Position numbers and translations under genes: made by a program
IMG/VR virus record: IMGVR_UViG_3300036980_000573
Span: 1 to 24,751 of that record
DNA length: 24,751 nucleotides
Source: a virus
Direction: 5' to 3' (one strand)
Shown: piece after piece, positions 1 to 8,385 of the stretch
Position numbering within the stretch: the first letter of the stretch is position 1
Layout of the letters: every line of letters starts with the position of its first letter
The notes under the pieces: generated by a model
What the model was told of the DNA's origin: nothing
The model's database searches: none
What the model saw: the letters and a program-made list of their open reading frames with translations, nothing else

Positions 1-109
1 ACAGCCCCAAGATACTGGGATTGTCTATCCTCCAGCCCAAAAAATTCCTGATTCAAGACCAGAAACAACTGATACTTTTATTAATGTGCCAGTACCAAAT
101 TATAATTAA
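1..109 (+). CDS. C-terminal fragment of an unidentified phage protein (5' truncated)
   Basis: An open frame enters from the left edge (frame starting at base 2) and ends at TAA 107-109, leaving about 35 codons. The readable C-terminus is rich in Pro, Thr and Asn and ends VPNYN. Two bases separate it from the next ATG at 112, the tight spacing seen all along this strand. Its place before virion genes suggests a structural or packaging protein, but too little is left to say which. Confidence 0.5.
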   Translation, partial: QPQDTGIVYPPAQKIPDSRPETTDTFINVPVPNYN

Positions 110-111
110 TT

Positions 112-285
112 ATGAAGGCAATTATAAAAATTTTATTTAATAAGTTGCTGGAAAAATTCTGCAATCATTTTTTTGTAAAAAGTGACATTCCTTATGTATC
201 AGAAAAAGGAGAAGAATATATAATTTATCAATGTGAAAAATGTGATTATATACATATTCCTAAAGTAAAATTAAAGAAACTCTAA
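112..285 (+). CDS. Small putative zinc-binding protein (57 aa)
   Basis: A 57-residue protein starting at ATG 112, two bases after the preceding stop. The C-terminal half holds a Cys-x2-Cys-x3-His cluster (CEKCDYIH, residues 41-48), and Cys17/His19 lie upstream, so a small zinc knuckle is plausible. The N-terminus is basic and hydrophobic, the C-terminus lysine-rich. Small CxxC proteins of this size are common filler genes in phage late regions, often with no known role. Reality as a gene rests on the spacing and the motif; function is unknown. Confidence 0.5.
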   Translation: MKAIIKILFNKLLEKFCNHFFVKSDIPYVSEKGEEYIIYQCEKCDYIHIPKVKLKKL

Positions 286-302
286 AATCTTTTAAAGTAG
301 AT

Positions 303-650
303 ATGAAACCTATTAAAATAGACGATTTTCATTGGCTTGATAGCAGTTATGTTGTTGGCAATAAAAATTACGAAGTGCAAGATTTAATTAAGGCGGCGGA
401 AGATTTAGAAGAATTTGATCTTCCACTTGCTGGCGTTAATATGAACCACGCTCTTTGCCAAGCAACTTTAACTAGTTTTCTTTATCATTGGAAAAGAGTT
501 GAAAAAGCAGATTTAAAATATCCAGTTATTATAGATTCAACTGGTTATATTTGCGATGGTTGGCATAGAGTAGCAAAAGCAATTTTAGAAGGTAAAACAA
601 CAATTAAGGCAAAGCGATTAGAAGTAATGCCAGAACCATTTAAAAAATAA
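303..650 (+). CDS. ParB-like (ParB/sulfiredoxin fold) domain protein
   Basis: A 115-residue protein. Residues 73-105 carry the ParB N-terminal domain signature: a hydrophobic strand (PVIID), then GYICDGWHR (81-89), then an alanine-rich helix and a short strand. The D-G-x-H-R element is the nucleotide/catalytic box of ParB/sulfiredoxin-fold proteins. The protein is only the domain, with no helix-turn-helix, so plasmid-type partitioning is unlikely. Stand-alone ParB-like domains recur in phages, where nuclease or nucleotide-dependent switch activity has been proposed. Here it sits at the head of virion genes, so a packaging or DNA-processing role is an inference only. Confidence 0.75.
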   Translation: MKPIKIDDFHWLDSSYVVGNKNYEVQDLIKAAEDLEEFDLPLAGVNMNHALCQATLTSFLYHWKRVEKADLKYPVIIDSTGYICDGWHRVAKAILEGKTTIKAKRLEVMPEPFKK

Positions 651-653
651 TTT

Positions 654-752
654 ATGAAAAAGAAACCAGTAAAATTAGAAAAAAAATCAATGAAAAATTC
701 AATCAAACATATGAAAAAATGTGGAACTAAAAAAGGTGGCAAGAAAAAATAA
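654..752 (+). CDS. Tiny lysine-rich peptide (32 aa)
   Basis: ATG 654 opens 32 codons ending at TAA 750-752, three bases after the ParB-like gene. About half the residues are lysine, with one Cys near the C-terminus and a Gly-Gly-Lys-Lys-Lys end. Such a basic peptide could bind DNA or RNA, or could be a chance frame in A-rich DNA. In its favour are the tight spacing and its filling most of an otherwise empty gap. Function unknown. Confidence 0.35.
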   Translation: MKKKPVKLEKKSMKNSIKHMKKCGTKKGGKKK

Positions 753-795
753 TTCTTGCTATTTTAAAAATTAATATTAATAATTAAGCAATATT

Positions 796-815
796 TGAGT
801 AAATGATGATTGCTA
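796..815 (+). promoter_or_regulatory. Composite repeated element TGAGTAAATG-ATGATTGCTA, copy 1
   Basis: TGAGTAAATG (796-805) is followed directly by ATGATTGCTA (806-815), just before or over the start of the cupin-like gene and after an AT-rich stretch. The same two blocks, one mismatch and a 4-base insertion apart, recur at 10142-10165 in the other sizeable gap of the structural cluster. It may be a promoter, a regulatory-protein site or an initiation region. It does not match a sigma70 consensus well. Confidence 0.35.
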
Positions 816-1364
816 GTGAAAAACACTCAAATAGACATGGTCGAGCCATTAACAATATCAGATGAAAATTTAGCAATAAAGAACGAAGGTGATTGCTTCA
901 ATTTGCCTATAATGGCAGATAAATACAGCAAAGATGTCACAACTTTATCTAATATACAGAAAATAGAATTAGCAGAATATTACCTTAAAAACTACTTTGA
1001 AGATTCTGAACAAACAGCAAAAGAACTTCCTTTAGAGCATTTTATTTGCAATAAAACATATACTCGTCAAATAACTTTGCCTAAAGATATAATCTTAACT
1101 GGCAAGGTTCACAATTTCGATCACACTAGCATTTTGTCTAAAGGCGATGTTACAATTATGACTGATGAAGGAGTTACTCGCATAAAAGCCCCTGCAACAT
1201 GGATTTCAAAAGCAGGCACAAAGCGTTTAATTTATGTACATGAAGAAACAATATGGGCTACTATTCACCAAAGCGAACATACTATTGTTGAAGATTTGGA
1301 AAAAGAATTAGTGCATGAAAGCGATTTATCTTGGATTAATAAACCAATTTTATTAGGAGCTTAG
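810..1364 (+). CDS. Cupin-like (RmlC-type jelly-roll) phage protein
   Basis: Up to 184 residues. Residues about 80-155 read as one small beta-barrel: repeated strands, GKVHNFDH (98-105) giving His101 and His105, then KGDVTIMTDEG, a proline turn, and His144 and His153. Spaced histidines in a jelly roll suggest cupin-type metal binding, and similar proteins occur beside virion genes in many phages. The start is uncertain: TTG 810, GTG 816 and ATG 837 are in frame and none has a clear ribosome site. It ends one base before the next ATG, so it is probably co-translated with the ejection genes. A capsid or tail accessory role is inferred. Confidence 0.6.
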   Translation: MLVKNTQIDMVEPLTISDENLAIKNEGDCFNLPIMADKYSKDVTTLSNIQKIELAEYYLKNYFEDSEQTAKELPLEHFICNKTYTRQITLPKDIILTGKVHNFDHTSILSKGDVTIMTDEGVTRIKAPATWISKAGTKRLIYVHEETIWATIHQSEHTIVEDLEKELVHESDLSWINKPILLGA

Positions 1365-1365
1365 C

Positions 1366-2106
1366 ATGACTTTTGCAATGACAGCAGTAGCTGGGGCAAC
1401 ATTAATTGGTGGTGGTATGGCTACACAAGGCTATTACGCTAACAAATCCTCAAAAAGAGCAGCAAGAGCCAATGCAAATGCAATGGATGCTTACCTTGCA
1501 CAAATGCGTAGATCAAAAGAAGCAGCTACTGGATATCAACGCCCTTATGAAGAAGCCGGAAGAAGTGGATTAAATTTACTTCAACAATATCTTACTGGCG
1601 ATCCAACATCAACACAAGCTCGTTTAGAACAAAGTCCGGGCTATCAATTTAGACTAAATCAAGGACAAGAATCAATTCAAAACCTATTAGCTTCAAGAGG
1701 CGGTTTAAAATCAGGTGGAGCAATGAAGGCTTTAGAGCAATTTGCTCAAGGCACAGCATCACAAGAATTTGGCAACCAAGTTGGGTATTTGCAAAATTTA
1801 TCTAACATGGGTCAACAATCTGCAACAGCAATGGGCAATTATGAAATTAATGCTGGTGCCAATATGGCAAATGCTTATCAACAAGGTATTCTGGGACAAG
1901 GAATGGCTATGGCTAATAGAGATGCTCAAATGGGCAATATTATTGGTGGTGGAATGAGTCAGATTGGTGGAAGTATGCTTGGAATGGGAATGCAAGGTAT
2001 GGGTGGGGGACAAAATAAAGCGCCTTCTGGCTTTGCCCCAACGGGTGGTGGACAATATAACCAAAGAGCATTTATGAACTCTGGTCAATCTTCTATGGGG
2101 TATTAA
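1366..2106 (+). CDS. DNA transfer (p32-like) ejection protein
   Basis: A 246-residue protein. It has a hydrophobic Gly/Ala N-terminus (residues 5-25), an alanine-rich basic helix, the block YQRPYEEAGRSGLNLLQQYL (about 57-76), SPGYQFRLNQG (about 90-100) and a SRGGLKSGGAMKALEQF stretch (about 109-126). This order is the signature of phage proteins annotated 'DNA transfer protein p32', thought to enter the cell with the DNA. The last 70 residues are Gly/Met/Gln-rich and low in complexity, typical of membrane-active ejection proteins. It overlaps the next gene by one base (TAATG). Equivalent by position and type to P22 gp7. Confidence 0.75.
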   Translation: MTFAMTAVAGATLIGGGMATQGYYANKSSKRAARANANAMDAYLAQMRRSKEAATGYQRPYEEAGRSGLNLLQQYLTGDPTSTQARLEQSPGYQFRLNQGQESIQNLLASRGGLKSGGAMKALEQFAQGTASQEFGNQVGYLQNLSNMGQQSATAMGNYEINAGANMANAYQQGILGQGMAMANRDAQMGNIIGGGMSQIGGSMLGMGMQGMGGGQNKAPSGFAPTGGGQYNQRAFMNSGQSSMGY

Positions 2107-3290
2107 TGCCAGAATTAATCCAACAACAAGTACCAGATTATGTAGGCAATATCTTTAAAAGCTATGAGTTTGGTCAGAAAGCAAAAGCTAACCAGCTACA
2201 GCTCCTTGCTGCTCAACAAGAGATGGATATTAATAAACAAAAATTTGCACAAACTCAAGTTAAAAATATTTTAGCAAGTAGAATAGCTGCTGGAGATCGT
2301 AGTGCTATACGAGAAATGGCTGCTTATGATCCAGCTATAGCAGAAAGCGCGCAAAAACGAGAAGATTATAGCGATGTTCAAGGTGCAAGAGTTTTAGATT
2401 CTTACGCTTCAATGCCACAATATGCTTTTTCTCAAAAGAAATGGGAACAAATGCACGATGAATACAAAGCTGCTACTGGCAGAGAATTACCTTTGCCTTT
2501 TGAAAAATCACCTGAATCAATATTAGAATTTAAACGCCTTTCTTCTCGCTTAAAAGGCAGAGAGCAAGATTTAAAAGAACAATACCAATCAGCACAGATC
2601 AGGACTGAAGGCTTGGAACAAGCTAAATATGGTGTTGATATTCAGAAAGGTAAACAAGACCTTCGCAAAGGCGAAATTGAATTATCTGTTGCCGAAGAAG
2701 AAAGAAAGAATATGTCTCAATTAGGGCTAACACCTACTGCCTACAAATCATATCAAACAAATGTAGGACAAAATTTAGCAGATAGAAATAAACCGCTCTC
2801 TCAAGAATCTGCAAAAGTTGTTTCTCTTGCTCAAGGCGGTTTAGATATTGCTGCTCAATTAAAAGACCAATTTTTTACAAAAGGTAAATTTAATAACTTT
2901 AAATTCCAAGATGCTGCACTAGGAGCGTCCTATCCAAATATAATTGCTTCAAAAGATGCTCAACTCTTTGAAACAAGAAGACAAAATTTATCTGATTCAG
3001 TGGGTCGTATGCGTTCAGGTGGGGCTATCAATAAAGATGAAGAAACAAGATTTTTAAAATTGATTCCAAGACTTGGTGACTCAGAAGAAACAATTAAATA
3101 CAAACTAGATCAATTAAACAAAGAGTTTTCTGCGGTGCAAAAAGCAATGGATCCGTATGGCATAAGAGGCACTGACTATAAAAAACAGACACTTTTTGAA
3201 AATAAAGAACCACAAACTAAAACAATTGCAACTCAAAAACCAATTAGTGAAATGAGTACTGAAGAATTGATGATGTTAAGGAGTAAATAA
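2106..3290 (+). CDS. Internal virion / ejection protein (coiled-coil)
   Basis: A 394-residue, largely helical protein rich in Gln, Lys and Glu. Long amphipathic stretches (about 20-60 and 150-210) predict coiled coils, and there is no signal peptide or membrane segment. The middle (about 270-345) has a compact block with RRQNLSDSVGRMRSGGAINKDEE, split here as RRQNLSDSVG plus RMRSGGAINK. It lies between two other ejection-type proteins and shares its start and stop bases with both neighbours. In P22-like phages this position holds gp20 or similar internal proteins that leave the capsid ahead of the DNA. No specific family is recognised, so the call rests on context and composition. Confidence 0.6.
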   Translation: MPELIQQQVPDYVGNIFKSYEFGQKAKANQLQLLAAQQEMDINKQKFAQTQVKNILASRIAAGDRSAIREMAAYDPAIAESAQKREDYSDVQGARVLDSYASMPQYAFSQKKWEQMHDEYKAATGRELPLPFEKSPESILEFKRLSSRLKGREQDLKEQYQSAQIRTEGLEQAKYGVDIQKGKQDLRKGEIELSVAEEERKNMSQLGLTPTAYKSYQTNVGQNLADRNKPLSQESAKVVSLAQGGLDIAAQLKDQFFTKGKFNNFKFQDAALGASYPNIIASKDAQLFETRRQNLSDSVGRMRSGGAINKDEETRFLKLIPRLGDSEETIKYKLDQLNKEFSAVQKAMDPYGIRGTDYKKQTLFENKEPQTKTIATQKPISEMSTEELMMLRSK

Positions 3291-5623
3291 TGGCTTACAA
3301 ATATTCTCAATCTGACATTGACGCAGAACTAGCTAGAAGACAACCCTCTGCCGCACCAACTACTCAATCTTTTGAGCAATCTACCTTTACACCCGAAGCT
3401 ACTCCTCAATCTTTTGAATATTCTCAAGCCGATATTGATGCTGAACTAGCTAAAAGACAACCTAAAATGCCAATAGGTGGATTAAATGGAGCTGCCTTTA
3501 CAACTGCAACCAACCCTCTTGGCTTTGGCGATGAAATAAAAGCAGGAATTGCTGCTGGAGTTGCCAAATTATTTGGCGGTGCCGCTACTCAAAACATAGA
3601 TATTGGCGACCTTTACAGAGAAGCAAGAACTTCTGAAAGAGCTAAACTAGAAAAAGCTAGGCAAGACCGCCCTTCAATGACTGGCATGATTGAAACTCCT
3701 TCAAATTTAGCAAGGGGTGCAATAAAAGGTTTAGAACAAACTGGATCAGGTATTTATCAAACTGCTGCTGATTTTGGAGCTGATTTTTCAGGAGCAAAAG
3801 CAATATTAAGCAAAATTCGCCCTGATTTAAAAAATGAAATTGAAAGCCTTACTCCTCAAGATATTTCTAGTATTCTAGGCGAAAAAGCAGCTCAAGATTC
3901 AAAAGCAAGAGAACAAGAAGGTTTGGCGTATAAAACAGGAAGGTTTACTGGTAAAGTCGCCCCTTTTCTTGGAGTTGGCGGAGCAAGTAAAGTTGGTTTA
4001 GCTGTTGGTGGTGGATTAGGGGGAGGCACAGAACTAATGGAAGATTCTAGCGTTGGCAAAAGGTTAGGTTCTGCGGCAGTTGGTGCAGTTGCAGCTCCTG
4101 TTTTTGGGAAAGTTATTGAAGAAGCAGTTCCTGCCGCTCAATCACTAGGAATTGCTGTTGCTCAAGCTCCCAAAAAACTATTGCAAAAAATAATTGGAAT
4201 TGATCCAAAAGCAGTAAAAACATTTCAAGATTTAGGTATTGATCCAACTCTTGCCGATGTTTCTAAATCTGCTGGCTTACAGAACTTTATAAAAGACATT
4301 CCTGTTGCTGGAAAACCAATTACAGAAGCTTTGCAAAAGCAGGTAAATGATATTTCTGGGCAAATTCAAGGGGTTACTAAATCACAAGGTGGAACTTATG
4401 AAGAATCTGGAGCTATCATTAAGAAAGGAGCTGAAAATTATGTAAAAAAAACAGAAGACGCTATGGAAGGTCTTTATGGAGAGCTTGGGAATAGGATAGG
4501 AAATAGAGCTGACACTCCTCTTAATTCTACCCTAAAATATATAAATGAAGATGTTGGATTGCTAGATACAATGTCAATAAAGAAAGGCGGCACTTTACAG
4601 AATACAGTTGATACTATTAAAAATCTTACTGAAGATGCAACCCCTAATTATGAGAGGATTCGCAAATTACGCAGTAAAATTCGTAGAGAGAAAGCTACAA
4701 TGATAGGTGATGAAAGAAGGGAGATGGAAACTCTTTATGATAATATGACTAAAGATATGAAGGAATCTATTAAGATCAATGGAGGCGAAACTGCTCTTAA
4801 ATTATTCAATGCTGCCAATAAAGTTTACGCTAATCAAAAAACCTTTTTTAATGATACTCTTCAGCCTTTAATTGACGCAAAACTGCCAGAACAAGTATAT
4901 TCTTTAGCTACTCGCAATGTTAAATCGGGGGGAACAAGAATTTCCGAAATAATGAAATCTTTAGAAGAGCCTCAAAAAGATTTTTTGAGAGCTACATTTG
5001 TTAAGGATTTAGGTTTAGCTAAAAAAGGCGCGCAAGGTGCAGAGGCTGATTTATTTAGCCCTCAAAAATTCATGGCTGAATATTCTGTTCTTAAGAAAAA
5101 CGGCGCAGAAAAAGCAATTTTTACACCTGAACAAGTTACTGCATATAACCGCCTAAATAAGGTTGTAGAGCTTACTAAAAACACGGAACAAGCAGGAAAA
5201 TCAAATAAAATGTTGCAAATGGTTGGTCTTGGAACTGTTGGCTATGGAACTGGTCCATTAGGTTTAGCAGCTAGTGTTGGAATTGGAAGAGCTATTTCAT
5301 CAAAATTAATGGCAAACCCTAAATTCATTAATTGGGTTGCTGTTGCTTCCCAAGCAACGCCGAAAGAGTTACCTAAGCAATTTAACAGGCTTTCTGCAAT
5401 CACTGCTGCAAATCCCGAAATCAGAGAAGATGTTTTAAATCTTGTAGCAAATTTTGGAGCAAGTGATGCAAACGCAGAAGAACCAAATTTATCAGAAGAG
5501 CAGATTCGTCAGCAAATGTTAGATTCAAACCAACAAGATATGCTGCAAGGCTTGCCTCCTGTTTATACAAAAGAAGATTTACAAAATAATCCATCTAAAA
5601 TTAAAAAAAGGTATTACAGATAA
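3290..5623 (+). CDS. Large internal virion / DNA ejection protein (777 aa)
   Basis: The longest protein here. The N-terminus carries a duplicated 15-residue motif, YSQSDIDAELARRQP (5-19) and YSQADIDAELAKRQP (44-58), joined by a Thr/Ser/Gln linker. Next is NPLGFGDEIKAGI with DLYREARTSERAKLEKARQ (about 76-123), a block common at the N-terminus of large phage ejection or tail proteins. Gly/Ala-rich hydrophobic stretches near 220-275 and 655-680 could enter membranes. The middle is helical. The C-terminus is acidic then basic (KKRYYR). By size and position it resembles P22 gp16-class pilot proteins. No muralytic catalytic motif was seen. Confidence 0.6.
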   Translation: MAYKYSQSDIDAELARRQPSAAPTTQSFEQSTFTPEATPQSFEYSQADIDAELAKRQPKMPIGGLNGAAFTTATNPLGFGDEIKAGIAAGVAKLFGGAATQNIDIGDLYREARTSERAKLEKARQDRPSMTGMIETPSNLARGAIKGLEQTGSGIYQTAADFGADFSGAKAILSKIRPDLKNEIESLTPQDISSILGEKAAQDSKAREQEGLAYKTGRFTGKVAPFLGVGGASKVGLAVGGGLGGGTELMEDSSVGKRLGSAAVGAVAAPVFGKVIEEAVPAAQSLGIAVAQAPKKLLQKIIGIDPKAVKTFQDLGIDPTLADVSKSAGLQNFIKDIPVAGKPITEALQKQVNDISGQIQGVTKSQGGTYEESGAIIKKGAENYVKKTEDAMEGLYGELGNRIGNRADTPLNSTLKYINEDVGLLDTMSIKKGGTLQNTVDTIKNLTEDATPNYERIRKLRSKIRREKATMIGDERREMETLYDNMTKDMKESIKINGGETALKLFNAANKVYANQKTFFNDTLQPLIDAKLPEQVYSLATRNVKSGGTRISEIMKSLEEPQKDFLRATFVKDLGLAKKGAQGAEADLFSPQKFMAEYSVLKKNGAEKAIFTPEQVTAYNRLNKVVELTKNTEQAGKSNKMLQMVGLGTVGYGTGPLGLAASVGIGRAISSKLMANPKFINWVAVASQATPKELPKQFNRLSAITAANPEIREDVLNLVANFGASDANAEEPNLSEEQIRQQMLDSNQQDMLQGLPPVYTKEDLQNNPSKIKKRYYR
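3302..3463 (+). repeat. Duplicated N-terminal peptide motif, two copies
   Basis: Copies at 3302-3346 and 3419-3463 encode the same 15-residue motif with two conservative changes (S/A, R/K). Several silent differences separate the DNA copies, so the protein motif appears to be under selection. The linker also carries two related QSFE segments. Confidence 0.8.
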
Positions 5624-7113
5624 TGGCGCAAAGATTTTACGAACCAATTGCAAGAATATTCACTAACGCAGGAGCTGTTGGTGTTGGTTATAAATATTAT
5701 TTTTATCAAACTGGAACGACAACGCCAGTTACAACTTACCAAAATGCTGGTTTAACTGTTGCAAATACAAACCCCGTTATTTCTGATGCCAATGGTCGCT
5801 TTCCTGAAATTTGGTATTCTGATTTATCGCAATTAAAACTGATTGTTAAAGATTCTTCTAATAATATTGTTGATGGAGATGGAGCTGATCCAGTTGGCGC
5901 AACCGATGCCGCCGTTTCTCTTAATGATTTTGATGTTCGTCCAACTTCTTATTGGGGATTAACTGCTGGAACTTCAACGGCTTTTACTTTAATTGCAAAC
6001 CCAACAATTAGCTCATACGCCAACACTCAAACTTTCGTGGTTCAACCCCATTTAGATTGCGGGAATAATCCAACTTTAGCAATTGACGGATTATCTGCTT
6101 TAAATTGGAAGAAATACACACAGCAAGGTACAAAAGTTGCAATGAAAGCAAATGATTTAAGAGCTAGTCAAAGATACTTCTGCATTAATGATGGTGTTGA
6201 TATTATTTGTTTAAACCCCTCTTCTTTGCCTCTTTTATCAGGTTCTGCGACTGCTTTAACAATTGCAGCGGGGGCAATAACTCTAACCAATGATTCAAGC
6301 TCTTATGTAATTGATACCGAAGGAGCTGCGGCAACCGATGATTTGGATACAATTAGCGGCGGACAAGATGGACAAATTATTATCTTAAATTCTGCAAATG
6401 CTGCAAGAAATGTTGTTGTAAAACATAACACAGGAAATATTTATAATCCTAACGCTTTTGATATTACTTTAGATTTAACTACTGATCTAGTTGTTTTGAG
6501 ATATAATTCAACAGCGGTAAAATGGATTGTTATTTCTGTTTCTGCTTTTGGCAGCTCACCTTCTGTTTTAATCTCATCTCAAACAGCCTCAAATTCTGCT
6601 AGTATAATTTTTACAGGCTTATCTTCCCAGTTTTCAGTTTATGAATTTGAATTAATTAATATTGTGCCAGCTAATAATGGTGCTGCAATAGCAATGCAAT
6701 TATCTACAGATAATGGTTCAAATTGGATTAACACAAATTATTTAACATTTGGTCAAGTCGGTATAAGTGATGTTACAGATGTAGAAGCTTTAAGCTCTAC
6801 AGCAAGAATAAATCTAAATATTTACGAGTCAGATGCTTCATTATGTCCTTCTAGTACAGCTAATAGAGGTGGAACTTCGGGAAAAGTTAATGCCTATAAT
6901 TTATCCAGCTCCTCAATTTATAAATATGGAATTTTAAACACCCTTACATCAAGAAGTTCTGGTACTGGTTTTTGCAATGCTCATGGTGGCTGGAGATATG
7001 AAGGAGCAACAACAGCAATCAATGCTGTTCGTTTTATTTTTAAAACCTTTAACTCTGATGTAAATAATGGCAACATAGCTTCAGGAACAATTAAAATGAG
7101 AGGATATATTTAA
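5623..7113 (+). CDS. Tail fibre / tail appendage protein 1
   Basis: A 496-residue beta-rich protein. Residues 1-95 match the common virion-attachment module of tail fibres: a start like 'F-x-N-A-G', then KYYFYQTGTTTPVTTYQ, ANTNPVISDANGRFPEIWY and a final LIVKD strand. A Ser/Thr/Asn-rich shaft follows, with a block near 245-305 (GGQDGQIIILNSANAARNVV) found in fibre C-terminal domains. Short side-chain composition and absence of Cys clusters fit a trimeric beta-structured adhesin. It starts on the last base of the ejection gene stop and is followed two bases later by a possible fibre chaperone. Probable receptor-binding role; the receptor is unknown. Confidence 0.75.
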   Translation: MAQRFYEPIARIFTNAGAVGVGYKYYFYQTGTTTPVTTYQNAGLTVANTNPVISDANGRFPEIWYSDLSQLKLIVKDSSNNIVDGDGADPVGATDAAVSLNDFDVRPTSYWGLTAGTSTAFTLIANPTISSYANTQTFVVQPHLDCGNNPTLAIDGLSALNWKKYTQQGTKVAMKANDLRASQRYFCINDGVDIICLNPSSLPLLSGSATALTIAAGAITLTNDSSSYVIDTEGAAATDDLDTISGGQDGQIIILNSANAARNVVVKHNTGNIYNPNAFDITLDLTTDLVVLRYNSTAVKWIVISVSAFGSSPSVLISSQTASNSASIIFTGLSSQFSVYEFELINIVPANNGAAIAMQLSTDNGSNWINTNYLTFGQVGISDVTDVEALSSTARINLNIYESDASLCPSSTANRGGTSGKVNAYNLSSSSIYKYGILNTLTSRSSGTGFCNAHGGWRYEGATTAINAVRFIFKTFNSDVNNGNIASGTIKMRGYI

Positions 7114-7114
7114 T

Positions 7115-7444
7115 ATGACACAAGACGAAATAAAATTACAACCACATAAAATGGTTAATGGAATAGCTATTTTATTGACTGAAAGCGAGATTGCCGAACT
7201 AAATCAATTGCCAAGCGAGGAAGATTTATTTAATCAATTGAACTCGCAGAAACAAGCTAAAATAAATCAATGTAAAGCTTACTTGAATAGCACAGATTGG
7301 CAAATTATTGCTAACACAGAAAGAAATAGAGTAGTTGATGAAGATGTAGCAACTAATCGCCCTCTAGCTGTTAGCTTACAAGCTGTAATTGCCTTTTGTA
7401 CAACTTTAGAAGAATTAAACAACATTAACATTAATTTTTCATAA
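7115..7444 (+). CDS. Possible tail fibre assembly chaperone
   Basis: A 109-residue protein directly after fibre gene 1. The N-terminal third is short beta-type sequence; residues 40-109 are helical, with QAKINQCKAYLNSTDWQII (about 46-64), NRVVDEDVATNRPLA and a final helix. A charged helix followed by 'L-x-x-T/S-D-W' and an acidic loop is typical of small fibre-assembly proteins encoded behind fibre genes. Such chaperones help the fibre C-terminus trimerise. The match is to overall pattern and location rather than a strict motif, so it could instead be a small virion protein. Confidence 0.5.
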   Translation: MTQDEIKLQPHKMVNGIAILLTESEIAELNQLPSEEDLFNQLNSQKQAKINQCKAYLNSTDWQIIANTERNRVVDEDVATNRPLAVSLQAVIAFCTTLEELNNININFS

Positions 7445-7446
7445 AT

Positions 7447-8385
7447 ATGGCAGTTAGCGGCACAAACACATTCTCACAAACAAGAAATGACATAATCAAT
7501 AGAGCTTTGTCAATTCTTGGAGTTAAAACTCGTGGAAGAGCTTTAACTGCCGAAGAGGTAAACGAAGCTTCTGATGCTTTAAACTTGTTCGTTAAAGGCT
7601 TAAAAAGCGAAGGAATTTATCTTTGGAAATATGCCGAAGGAACCTTATTTTTAACTGTTGGGCAAGAAGCCTATACAATTGATGGATCAATTGCAAACGC
7701 TACAGAGTCTTTTACACAAACAACAACAAGTGCGGCAGCTTCAAGTGCAGCAACAGCAATTGTTGTAACAAGTGCAACTGGCTTTACTGCGGGTTATTTT
7801 GTTGGCGTTATGCAAAATAATGGCGATATTTTTTGGACAACTGTTGCAAGTGTTGCTGGAACAACAATTAATTTAAGTAACGCTTTGACTAATAATGTTG
7901 CAAACGGAGCGACTGTTTATGTTTATCAAACTAAAATTACTCGCCCTGAATCAATTACCTCGGCAAGAAGAAGAGATTCTTCAAGCTACGATACCCCTTT
8001 AAATGAATTGGCGAGAAGTGATTATTTTAATCTTTCTCAAAAAACAATAACAGGGCAGCCAACTCAATTTTATTATGATAAGCAATTAAGCTACGGAACT
8101 TTTTATTTATATCAAGCTCCTGATGACGCAACTAATACAATCAAATTTACATTTCAAAAGATGTTTTTTGATTTCACGACTGGAACGGATAATCCGGACT
8201 TTCCAATTGAATGGGCTGAAACTTTAGCTTTTGGTTTAGCTTCTCGTCTGACTTATGATTATGGAATTGATAAAACAAAAGCAGAATTAATTAAAAGAAC
8301 TGCTGATGAAATGCTTCGTAACTTAAAAGGCTACGATAGAGAAGATTCAGTTTATTTTGTGCCAACTTATAATTTGTATCAATAA
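7447..8385 (+). CDS. Head-to-tail adaptor, P22 gp4-like
   Basis: A 312-residue protein. Residues 11-80 hold the gp4-type helical domain: NDIINRALSILGV, then LTAEEVNEASDALNLFVKGL, then WKYAEGTLFLTVGQEAYTI. The C-terminal part (about 165-312) continues the family pattern with ITRPESITSARR, PIEWAETLAFGLASRL and YNLYQ. Between them (about 88-160) is a Ser/Thr/Ala-rich beta insertion (ATGFTAGYFVGV, WTTVASVAGTTINL), explaining why it is nearly twice P22 gp4 (166 aa). In P22, gp4 docks under the portal and receives gp10. The gp10-like gene starts on its stop codon, supporting the pairing. Confidence 0.75.
   Translation: MAVSGTNTFSQTRNDIINRALSILGVKTRGRALTAEEVNEASDALNLFVKGLKSEGIYLWKYAEGTLFLTVGQEAYTIDGSIANATESFTQTTTSAAASSAATAIVVTSATGFTAGYFVGVMQNNGDIFWTTVASVAGTTINLSNALTNNVANGATVYVYQTKITRPESITSARRRDSSSYDTPLNELARSDYFNLSQKTITGQPTQFYYDKQLSYGTFYLYQAPDDATNTIKFTFQKMFFDFTTGTDNPDFPIEWAETLAFGLASRLTYDYGIDKTKAELIKRTADEMLRNLKGYDREDSVYFVPTYNLYQ

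Noticed and set aside
545-742. 65-aa - strand frame with Phe-rich, membrane-like sequence
   Set aside because: The hydrophobicity comes from the A-rich + strand read backwards; it overlaps the ParB-like gene.
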